The notes under the pieces were generated by a model. It was not told the DNA's origin and did not search any database. It was given only the letters and a program-made list of their open reading frames with translations. The translations under genes and the position numbers were made by a program. This document shows, piece by piece, positions 36,585 through 44,133 of a DNA stretch of 64,000 nt (position 1 is the stretch's first letter; every line of letters begins with the position of its first letter). The DNA comes from JBAXGW01 sp037139195 (GTDB taxonomy: Bacteria; Bacteroidota; Bacteroidia; Bacteroidales; JAHJDW01). Location of the stretch: assembly GCA_037139195.1 (NCBI GenBank), contig JBAXGW010000010.1:19986-83985 (forward strand), read 5' to 3'.

Positions 36585-38387
36585 ATGAGAAAGGCAAATT
36601 TATTGTTTATTATTCTACTAAGTATTGTTATTACATCAAATGCTCAAGTTGTATTTCAAGAAAATTTTGATACAATTACTGATGGAGCAATGCCAAGTAA
36701 TTGGACACGTTTTAACATAGATGGACTAACACCTGCTGCAAATGTAAGTTACATTTCAAATGCTTGGGTGAGTTTAAAAAAGTCCTTAATTCCAACAAAA
36801 GCAGCATGGTCAACTTCGTGGTATTCAACTGCAGGAACATCAGATGACTGGATGTTTACTCCTGCAATAACAATTCCAAGCACAAATCCTATTTTGAAAT
36901 TTACAGAATATGCCCCTGATGCTGCAAATAGAGATGGATATGAAGTTAGAATATTAACTACAGCTCCAACTATAAGCAATTTAATGAGTTCTGCTGTTTT
37001 ATTAAGTGTTCCAGCAGCTGCTAGCACTCCAACAATAAAATCTATTGATTTATCAGCATATTCCAATCAGTCGGTGTATATAGCATGGAGAAATAATTCA
37101 ACCGATAAATTTTTATTGGCAATTGATGATATTGTTATAAAAACAGTTTATAGCCTTGATGCTGAAATTACAGAAATAAAAACATCATCAATTCATATTG
37201 ATGCTGGAAATTACGATATTACAGGCAGCATAAAAAATTTAGGCTCAACTTCAATAACATCTTTTAATGTTTCATATTCAATAGATGGCGGTAGTCCATC
37301 TGCAAATTATACTGTAAACGGAATAAATCTAGTAACAGATTCAACAATAAATTTTACGCATAATATCCCTGCTCCTTTGTCAATTGGGACACACATCTGT
37401 ACTGTAACAATTTCTAATATTAATGGAGGAAACGACGAATACAATACAAACAACTCTCTCTCTAAACAATTATGCATTGCTTCGCAAGCGGTAGCTAAAA
37501 TGCCTTTATACGAAGGCTTCTCTTCATCAACTTGTGGACCCTGTGCATCTTTCAATTCATCTATTTTTAATCCTTGGGTAGTAACAAATGATGCAAATAT
37601 AAATTACATTAAATATCAGGTAAATTGGCCTGGAACAGGAGACCCATATTATATAGCTGAAGCAGGAGATCGTGTAGAGTATTATAACGTAATTGGCGCC
37701 CCAACAATGATTGCTGATGGATTAGAAATAAATGGTTCTGCAATGGATTTAGATGCTGCAAAAACTAATGCAAATAATGAAAGATCAGCTTTTTTAATAA
37801 ATTCAACTCCAACCTATTCGGGTAAAAATGTATATATTCCAATTTCAATCACCCCTTATATTACTTCATCAAACCTTACAGTTCATGCAGTTATTTGCGA
37901 AAAGCTAACTACAGGTAATCATTCATCAAATGGAGAAACTTCTTTTCATCATGTAATGATGGCTATGCTTCCTTCTTCAAGTGGCACAAATGTCAACTTT
38001 ACTGATGGAACTGTATATACAAATTTGTTAACAAAAAGTTTAACTTTATCAAAAGTTGAAGAAATGAGTGATTTAGTTGCAATAATATTCATTCAAGACA
38101 ATACTACAAAAGAAGTACTTCAATCAAAAACCTTTGACATTATAACCACAGGCATAGATAACATAGCAAAAAGCAATGTTACATTATACCCAAATCCAAC
38201 AACAGGTATCGTTAATATAACCAATACAAATAATGCAAAAATAAATGTTATGAATGCATTAGGTCAGATTGTTATAACAGAAAACGGAACTAGTATTGAC
38301 ATGTCGAATCTTCAAAACGGAACATATTTTGTTCAAATCATTGAAAATGAAAATGTAACAACTAAAAAAGTTATTTTAAATAAATAA
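36585..38387 (+). CDS. T9SS-exported adhesin/Omp28-like protein
   Basis: 600 residues. After the signal peptide, residues 22-190 form a cleaved-adhesin (MAM-like) domain (VVFQENFDTITDGAMPSNWT and SDDWMFTPAITIPSTNPILK). A beta-sandwich linker follows. Around residue 310 begins an Omp28-type redoxin domain with the CxxC motif CGPC (YEGFSSSTCGPCASFNSSIF). A type A sorting domain closes the protein (LYPNPTTGIVNITNTNNAKI). It is paired with the upstream gene and shares its sorting domain (4 differences in the last 51 residues) and terminator stem, so the two ends probably arose by a recent duplication or gene conversion. Confidence 0.85.
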   Translation: MRKANLLFIILLSIVITSNAQVVFQENFDTITDGAMPSNWTRFNIDGLTPAANVSYISNAWVSLKKSLIPTKAAWSTSWYSTAGTSDDWMFTPAITIPSTNPILKFTEYAPDAANRDGYEVRILTTAPTISNLMSSAVLLSVPAAASTPTIKSIDLSAYSNQSVYIAWRNNSTDKFLLAIDDIVIKTVYSLDAEITEIKTSSIHIDAGNYDITGSIKNLGSTSITSFNVSYSIDGGSPSANYTVNGINLVTDSTINFTHNIPAPLSIGTHICTVTISNINGGNDEYNTNNSLSKQLCIASQAVAKMPLYEGFSSSTCGPCASFNSSIFNPWVVTNDANINYIKYQVNWPGTGDPYYIAEAGDRVEYYNVIGAPTMIADGLEINGSAMDLDAAKTNANNERSAFLINSTPTYSGKNVYIPISITPYITSSNLTVHAVICEKLTTGNHSSNGETSFHHVMMAMLPSSSGTNVNFTDGTVYTNLLTKSLTLSKVEEMSDLVAIIFIQDNTTKEVLQSKTFDIITTGIDNIAKSNVTLYPNPTTGIVNITNTNNAKINVMNALGQIVITENGTSIDMSNLQNGTYFVQIIENENVTTKKVILNK

Positions 38388-38415
38388 TATTTATAATAGT
38401 ATTTAACTTTTGATT

Positions 38416-38444
38416 AAAAGCAGGCTTTCAGCCTGCTTTTTTTT
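38416..38444 (+). terminator. Rho-independent terminator overlapping the tadA promoter
   Basis: Stem GCAGGCT/AGCCTGC, loop TTC, eight T. The last T is the first base of the tadA -7 box TATCTTTG. Same stem as the terminator at 36385. Confidence 0.88.
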
Positions 38445-38451
38445 ATCTTTG
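38444..38451 (+). promoter_or_regulatory. Promoter -7 box of tadA
   Basis: TATCTTTG begins within the T-run of the preceding terminator. The ATG is 31 bases on, at 38482. Confidence 0.55.
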
Positions 38452-38481
38452 CAAATATAAGAATATATCTTTCTACTATTT

Positions 38482-38919
38482 ATGCAATATACACACGAAT
38501 ATTTTATGCAAGAAGCTTTGAAAGAAGCTCATAAAGCCCTAGCAAAAAACGAAGTACCGATAGGATCTATTGTAGTATATAAAGATAAAATAATTGCACG
38601 TGCACACAATTTAACAGAGTGTTTAAATGATGTAACTGCTCATGCTGAAATGCAAGCTTTTACAGCTGCAACAAATTATATTGGAGGAAAATACCTTAAG
38701 GAATGCGTGCTCTATGTTACCTTAGAGCCATGTATAATGTGTGCTGGCGCTGCATATTGGGCACAGTTGGGGAAATTAGTTTACGGAGCAGAGGATTCAA
38801 AAAGAGGATACAATGGTATTGAAAAGTCTATTTTACACCCAAAAACAGAAATTATAAAAGGAGTATTAGCAGAAGAATGTGGAGCTCTTATAAAATCATT
38901 CTTTCAAAAGAAAAGATAG
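38482..38919 (+). CDS. tadA: tRNA adenosine(34) deaminase TadA (nucleoside deaminase)
   Basis: 145 residues. Converts the wobble adenosine of tRNA-Arg(ACG) to inosine. The zinc-dependent deaminase signature is complete: HAEMQAF with the catalytic Glu and Zn His, and LEPCIMCAGA with both Zn cysteines. The N-terminal MQEALKEAHKALAKNEVPIG and the GAEDSKRGYNGIEKSILH segment are TadA-like. Convergent with the kinase-like gene, with a 5-base gap. Confidence 0.93.
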   Translation: MQYTHEYFMQEALKEAHKALAKNEVPIGSIVVYKDKIIARAHNLTECLNDVTAHAEMQAFTAATNYIGGKYLKECVLYVTLEPCIMCAGAAYWAQLGKLVYGAEDSKRGYNGIEKSILHPKTEIIKGVLAEECGALIKSFFQKKR

Positions 38920-38924
38920 CATTT

Positions 38925-39479
38925 TTATAACAGTTTACGAATTACCGATTCTATATTAAAAAATAAATTCTCTTTACTCGAATCATTTTTAAACACAAAA
39001 TCAGCTTGCTCTATGCATTTTGATAAATTTTGTTTATTTGGATCTTGAGAATTCATTTCTCTTTTTTCATTTTCAACAAATGTTTGGAATGAAATATTAT
39101 CTGTTTCAGAAGCTCGCTGTAATATTCTATTGTATCTTAATTGTGGTTCAGCATCAACAGCAAATAAATAAAAAGACTCCATCTTCCTTAGGGCTTCTAT
39201 TTCTCCAGGAGTTCTAATACTTTCGATAATACAATTATTCCCCTTTACAACAGCTTGCTTATATAGTTCCTCAATAATAAAGCTTGGCGAATGCATCGCT
39301 CGTAGTTCATTGGCCACTATAACCATTGAATCTCGGTTAACTGGCAAGTTTTTATCTTCAATAATACTAATCAAATATTCGCGAACCGAATAATGAGAAA
39401 ATGATTTGTGTTCAATCAAATAATCAACAATAGTTCCTTTGCCAGCGCCTATAGTTCCAGTAATACCAATAATAATCAT
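38925..39479 (-). CDS. P-loop nucleotide-kinase-like protein
   Basis: 184 residues. The P-loop GITGTIGAGKGTIVDYL resembles dephospho-CoA kinase and adenylate-kinase-like enzymes. SFIIEELYKQAV and IESIRTPGEIEALRKM match the dephospho-CoA-kinase-like family of AAA nucleotide kinases. Substrate unknown. A full CoaE would be longer with a different lid, so I do not assign coaE. It begins one base after the PorE-like gene, same strand, so they are co-transcribed. Confidence 0.75.
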   Translation of the reverse strand: MIIIGITGTIGAGKGTIVDYLIEHKSFSHYSVREYLISIIEDKNLPVNRDSMVIVANELRAMHSPSFIIEELYKQAVVKGNNCIIESIRTPGEIEALRKMESFYLFAVDAEPQLRYNRILQRASETDNISFQTFVENEKREMNSQDPNKQNLSKCIEQADFVFKNDSSKENLFFNIESVIRKLL

Positions 39480-39480
39480 A

Positions 39481-41529
39481 TTATAAACTTAAGATCTTGA
39501 AATCGGTTCTTCTATTTTTCTGACGACCTTCATTTGTGCTATTTGTAGAAATAGGCAAGGTTTCACCATATCCTCTAGAAGTAAGCCTAGATTTATCAAT
39601 TCCGTTTGCAATTAGGAAATCAACAACCGACTTAGCCCTTCTGGCCGATAAATCGAGATTATATTCATCAGAACCATTACTATCGGTATGACTTGCTATT
39701 TCAATTTTCATTGTGGGAATTTCCTCTAATATACTAATAAGCTTGCTAAGTTCATTAACAGATTCGGGGCGAAGAGTAGCTTTGTCATAATCATAGTAAA
39801 TATTTTTCAATCGAATTGACATTCCAACTTCAAACTCTGATTTGTCAATTTTTCTTTTGCCTTCTGCTGTTGCAGCTTTTTCAAGCATAAAATCTTTATT
39901 TATTTCTAAGAGAATTTCGTCGGCATTAATAACAAGCTCTTCTTCAACTTTATTGTAATTATTTGATGCAACACGAATTGCATATCGTTTATCGTGCATA
40001 AGAGTTACACTATATTCGCCTGTTTTTGGGTCGCTAATTAAATTTGCAACAACCTCATTATTAAGCTTATCGATTATTTCAATTTGAGCTTCAATTGGCT
40101 TAAAACTTGCAGCGTCTTTAACTACCCCACTCAAAGCAATAAGCTGTCTTTTCTTGCTTACGATAGAAATCAAATAAATATCTTTTTCTCCAAAACCTCT
40201 TGATTTAACGGAAGAATAATAAGCATGATTTTCGTCAACTGGAAGATAAAAAACATCATCGGATGTTGAATTTATAGGATAACCAATGTTTTCAGCTTCC
40301 GACCAAAAACCATCTTCAGAAAGTGTAGATGTGAAAATATCGAATCCACCCATACTTTCGTGCCCTTTTGAGCTAAAATACAAAGTAACACCATCGTCAG
40401 AAATAAAAGGAGCATCTTCATCTTCAGAAGAGTTTATGCTTTCACCTAAATTTTGTGCAGGGCCCCATTCCCCATTTGATTGTTTGTAGGATTTATAAAT
40501 ATCTCTGCCACCAAATCCACCAGGACGGTTACTTGTGAAGTAAAGTATCGATTCATCGGATGAAACAGATGCATGAGTTTCCCAATATTTAGTATTAACG
40601 TTTGAACCTAATTTTTTTGGAACTGACCAATCCCCTTCTTCCAGCTTACTTAAATAAATATTTCCATCGCCATTATCGTCTTTATAAATGAAAATTGATT
40701 TATTGTCGGGAGCAACACTAATTGTAGCTTCGTGACCAGATGAATTTATTTTACCTGTTATTTGTTTAGCTTCACTCCAATTGCCATCTTTTGGCCGAGT
40801 AGAAATATAAATATCTTCATAATATTTCCCATCTTGATCTACTTTTCCTCCAGTACTATTTTCTCGGCGAGATGTGAAAAACATAGTATAGCCATCTTTA
40901 GTAATAATTGGAGAATAATCTGGGAATGCAGAATTAATTTTATTTCCTACATTTTCAATTTTAATACCTAAAGGATTGTTAATTATCTTTTTAGCATTAT
41001 AACACATTTCAATCTGGCGTTTCACATCTTTAACAAGTAATGCATCATTTTGAGGATTTAAATATGTTTCGAACATTTTAAAAAATTTGATGGCATCATC
41101 TAATCGATAAATAATATGGTAAGCCTTAGCTAAATAATAGTATGCAAAAACTGGAGCAGCAGATTCATTATAATTTCCAGTATACACAAGCGAAACATTT
41201 TTTACGGCTTTTTCTAAATAAGGAGCTGCTTTATTTTTTTCTGCTGATGAATTGATGTAGCAAACCCCAATATTAAAATTAATATTAGCATTATTGGGAT
41301 ATAAAGAATCTAAAAGAAGAAACAAAGGCATTGCTTTAAAATAGTTTTCTAAAACAATATAATTTTCAGCTTCGGTATAAATTTCTTTAAACTTAGGATC
41401 ATCAGCATATTTAGCATTTAAAATATCATTTTGGGAAGTTGTTTTGGCAACTGTATTTTTTGGATATACTTGTGAGAAAACAAGTGAGAATGACATTAAT
41501 AAACCTAAGGTCAGGACTATATGTTTCAT
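39481..41529 (-). CDS. TPR-PD40-OmpA outer-membrane protein (PorE-like)
   Basis: 682 residues. Signal peptide (LGLLMSFSLVFSQ) without a lipobox Cys; two or three TPR-like units (FKAMPLFLLLDSLYPNNANI). Then PD40/WD40-like propeller blades (YSPIITKDGYTMFFTSRREN, and YFTSNRPGGFGGRDIYKSYK repeats), a carboxypeptidase-regulatory-like beta sandwich (ALSGVVKDAASFKPIEAQIE), and a C-terminal OmpA peptidoglycan-binding domain (YYDYDKATLRPESVNELSKL and SHTDSNGSDEYNLDLSARRA). This domain order matches PorE of the type IX secretion system in Porphyromonas. PorE is described as a lipoprotein, whereas this protein lacks the lipobox, so it may be a relative with another role. Transcribed ahead of the kinase-like gene. 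Confidence 0.85.
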   Translation of the reverse strand: MKHIVLTLGLLMSFSLVFSQVYPKNTVAKTTSQNDILNAKYADDPKFKEIYTEAENYIVLENYFKAMPLFLLLDSLYPNNANINFNIGVCYINSSAEKNKAAPYLEKAVKNVSLVYTGNYNESAAPVFAYYYLAKAYHIIYRLDDAIKFFKMFETYLNPQNDALLVKDVKRQIEMCYNAKKIINNPLGIKIENVGNKINSAFPDYSPIITKDGYTMFFTSRRENSTGGKVDQDGKYYEDIYISTRPKDGNWSEAKQITGKINSSGHEATISVAPDNKSIFIYKDDNGDGNIYLSKLEEGDWSVPKKLGSNVNTKYWETHASVSSDESILYFTSNRPGGFGGRDIYKSYKQSNGEWGPAQNLGESINSSEDEDAPFISDDGVTLYFSSKGHESMGGFDIFTSTLSEDGFWSEAENIGYPINSTSDDVFYLPVDENHAYYSSVKSRGFGEKDIYLISIVSKKRQLIALSGVVKDAASFKPIEAQIEIIDKLNNEVVANLISDPKTGEYSVTLMHDKRYAIRVASNNYNKVEEELVINADEILLEINKDFMLEKAATAEGKRKIDKSEFEVGMSIRLKNIYYDYDKATLRPESVNELSKLISILEEIPTMKIEIASHTDSNGSDEYNLDLSARRAKSVVDFLIANGIDKSRLTSRGYGETLPISTNSTNEGRQKNRRTDFKILSL

Positions 41530-41884
41530 GTTTTATTAATTTTATATTGAAAATGCTTATCGAATTATATAAATAATTATCGATAAAACTTTAGTAATCA
41601 CATACAAAACTAATGTAAAAAAATTTAATACCCAAGAATGTTGTCAAAAAATAATAAAGTTAGAATTTTATCAAGCAATTAAAAAACTAAGAAATGCAGA
41701 CTATCTGTAAAGTTCAGCATTTAAACAATAGGAATCCCTATAACTAATAATGAGACCCGAAATTAAAAAAGTATTTAAATGGAAAGCATGGTTTTATATA
41801 CAATGGAAAGAATTGTATTGTATTTATAGTAATACCAAATTATAAAAATTTGATTTTTAAACAGTTAAATCATTATTGCAATTT
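41530..41884. other. Gene-free interval
   Basis: 355 bases between the PorE-like gene and the end of the split beta-helix gene. AT-rich; I see no hairpin, repeat, promoter box or coding potential worth reporting. Confidence 0.6.
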
Positions 41885-43234
41885 CTAATGTTTTATTAGC
41901 TTATTATAATAACAAGTATTTTCGTCGGCAATTTGAACCATGTATAATCCATCTTTATAGTCGCTTAAATCTATTTTGTACAAATAAGTCCCTTCAGCAT
42001 CTCCAACTATTTCTTTATTTATCATACACCCTTTATAATCAAAAACAGAAATAATAAAACTGCTTTTGGCAGGGAAAAACATTTCAACTTCATATTTTCC
42101 CGAGGATGGATTTGGGAAAATATTCATTACTTTAAATTTGCTTTCATCATTGCAATCTGTATAAATTTTTTCAGAAAAAACAAATTTACCATCAAAATCT
42201 ACTTGTTTTAATTGGTAATAAAAAGTTTCAGAAACATTGGTATTGTCGAAGTATAAATACGATAAGAGAGCATTCGAATTTCCACTTCCTTTTACTTCGT
42301 TAATAGTTTGCCAATTCTGCATATCGGAGCTACGTTGAATTTCGAAAAAATTGTTATTTAATTCTGAAGCGGTAGTCCAAGTTAATTCAACTCCTTCGCT
42401 TTTACATCTTGCTTTAAAACTTATTAACTCTACCGGAAGAGGACTATTTGCATCAAAAGCACCAATGGCTGGACTAGCTGGCCTCGAATACCCTTTAATA
42501 TCATCTGAAATTGATCCCAATGAAACACCTTTGCCAAAAGCAAGCGATGTTGCTAATAAGTCTAGGTCATTATTTGCAGCATCTTCAAACTTCGGATCTA
42601 CTGAAATTGAATGGGTATCATAACCAGTAGCTTTCCACTCTGTTAAATCCCAGTAGTTAGTGCTATTTTTGGAAGCTAAATACGAACCAGCATCAACATA
42701 ATAGCAGTTATAATCACATGAAGCAAAGGAGGATGAACCACTGCAATATATTGCAGAATTATCCGATTCGGTTCCATTTTTATATGCAACTAAAATATTG
42801 TTTTTAAAATTAACGCTTGTAAATGTATTACTAGCATTTCCATGAATTCCCCATGATCTTTTGGTTGAAAAAGTATTAAAATAAATATCAGCACTTTGAC
42901 CAGAGCTTTCTATGTGTATTGAACATGGAACAATGGATGGAGACGAATTAGTATTAGATAAATAGTTATTATTAATTTTCAAACCCGTATTATGTCCATG
43001 TATACGTATACCATTACCCGAATCTCCTTGAATTAATCGGTTTTTTGTGACTTCAGTTCCTGTGTTATAATATAAATATATGATTGGCGTTTCTGCTCCT
43101 GTTGTATTGTTTTCTAGGATGTTTTGCGTTATAATATTTCCGGTAACAGCAGATGACCCGTAAATTTTAATACATGTTTCATTGCAATTAAATGTGCATT
43201 TTTCTATTTTACAATTATCGGGGGTATCTGCCAT
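41885..43234 (-). CDS. C-terminal part of a split T9SS beta-helix protein
   Basis: 449 residues from the first ATG after the frame break (MADTPDNCK). The first 250 residues are right-handed beta-helix rungs (NCKIEKCTFNCNETCIKIYG, then VTGNIITQNILENNTTGAET). Then a fibronectin-like segment (LPVELISFKARCKSEGVELT and SFWKTASELNN-type pattern) and a T9SS type A sorting domain (MNIFPNPSSGKYEVEMFFPA, ending YYNKLIKH). The true N-terminus with its signal peptide is the 43204-43764 reading frame. The two are one gene separated by the (TA)8 tract at 43284-43299. In the joined frame the junction reads YIYIYNCNITSTV, a normal beta-helix rung. Without the switch this part has no signal for export. Confidence 0.75.
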   Translation of the reverse strand: MADTPDNCKIEKCTFNCNETCIKIYGSSAVTGNIITQNILENNTTGAETPIIYLYYNTGTEVTKNRLIQGDSGNGIRIHGHNTGLKINNNYLSNTNSSPSIVPCSIHIESSGQSADIYFNTFSTKRSWGIHGNASNTFTSVNFKNNILVAYKNGTESDNSAIYCSGSSSFASCDYNCYYVDAGSYLASKNSTNYWDLTEWKATGYDTHSISVDPKFEDAANNDLDLLATSLAFGKGVSLGSISDDIKGYSRPASPAIGAFDANSPLPVELISFKARCKSEGVELTWTTASELNNNFFEIQRSSDMQNWQTINEVKGSGNSNALLSYLYFDNTNVSETFYYQLKQVDFDGKFVFSEKIYTDCNDESKFKVMNIFPNPSSGKYEVEMFFPAKSSFIISVFDYKGCMINKEIVGDAEGTYLYKIDLSDYKDGLYMVQIADENTCYYNKLIKH

Positions 43235-43764
43235 ATTAACACCAATGCCATTTGTAGTAACTGTGCTTGTAATATTACAATTGTATATATATATATATAA
43301 TCTGAATTCCCTGATGTTCTAATATTTTCAGCTCCAGAAGAAGAACTTTGTAGTGTTAAATCTTGAATTTTGATATAAATATTTGACGACAAATCAAAAC
43401 ATCGAGGATTAGTTGATGATGTTCTTCCAATTATTGTTTTACTAATGCTTGCTCCTTTAAAAACGATATAGCCTGCTGCACTTCCCTGATCATCTGCTCC
43501 TAAAATAAAATAGTCATTTGCTGATGTATATGTCCCCGCATCAATAAATACAGTATCGCCAGCATTAAGATCAAATACTGGAATAGTTTTAAGAGTTAAC
43601 TTAGGCAATGCCTTTGTTAATCCACTGTTTGCATCATTTCCTACAGCAGTGCAATAAGTATCACCAGTTGTGCTGTTATCATTTACATAATAATTGGTGC
43701 AGTATGTTCTTAGAGATTGAAATGACAATAGAATAATTAAAAAAAATAGTGTTTTTTTGTTCAT
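43204..43764 (-). CDS. N-terminal part of a split T9SS beta-helix protein
   Basis: Starts at the ATG at 43764 (MNKKTLFFLIILLSFQSLRT), a signal peptide. A start 17 codons upstream would overlap the promoter. The residues that follow (NYYVNDNSTTGDTYCTAVGN, DANSGLTKALPKLTLKTIPV, GDTVFIDAGTYTSANDYFIL) are the usual opening of bacterial surface beta-helix proteins. After the (TA)8 tract the frame turns nonsensical (TIVILQAQLLQMALVLIWQI) and stops at 43204. In this phase the cell would make only a 186-residue fragment without sorting domain. Confidence 0.75.
   Translation of the reverse strand: MNKKTLFFLIILLSFQSLRTYCTNYYVNDNSTTGDTYCTAVGNDANSGLTKALPKLTLKTIPVFDLNAGDTVFIDAGTYTSANDYFILGADDQGSAAGYIVFKGASISKTIIGRTSSTNPRCFDLSSNIYIKIQDLTLQSSSSGAENIRTSGNSDYIYIYTIVILQAQLLQMALVLIWQIPPIIVK
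43284..43299. repeat. (TA)8 microsatellite splitting the beta-helix gene
   Basis: Eight TA units within the coding region. Loss of one unit, or gain of two, joins the two reading frames; the present length leaves them apart. A candidate slipped-strand phase switch, or an assembly error. Confidence 0.85.
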
Positions 43765-44133
43765 TTTTTCGATTATTAGAATGGCGGACTCTAATGGTTT
43801 TTTAGTCGGTGGCATTGCAAAAGTAATTTATTATCTAATGTATTTATCAATCTGTCGAAAGATTAACAATATTTAACACTGAAATTAGTTTATTTGCAGA
43901 GATATTATAATTTATAAATCAAAATATAGTATGTCATATTACCAATATAAACATGCAAATAAACCTACGACATGTTTCGCAATATAAAAAAAACAATTGG
44001 GCAAATAGAATAAATGAAAGCTATCGACTAAATAAGCGGGAAAAAGAATAACAGTAAAATTATCAGAGCAAAATTACATCTAAAAATTTTGAAAATGTTT
44101 TAAAATTAAATTCACTAGCCAATTTCTTAGCAT
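43765..44133. other. Gene-free interval upstream of the split beta-helix gene
   Basis: 369 bases. Only the promoter of the split gene (43818-43850) is recognisable; 43860-44133 is AT-rich with nothing I can support. Confidence 0.6.
43818..43850 (-). promoter_or_regulatory. Promoter of the split beta-helix gene
   Basis: On the minus strand TTG (plus CAA at 43848-43850), 22 bases, then TACTTTTG (43818-43825). It supports the ATG at 43764 over one at 43815, which would fall at the transcription start. Confidence 0.6.

Noticed and set aside
43765..43815. Upstream ATG start of the split beta-helix gene at 43815
   Set aside because: It lies next to the -7 box at 43818-43825, and its extra residues precede rather than belong to the signal peptide.
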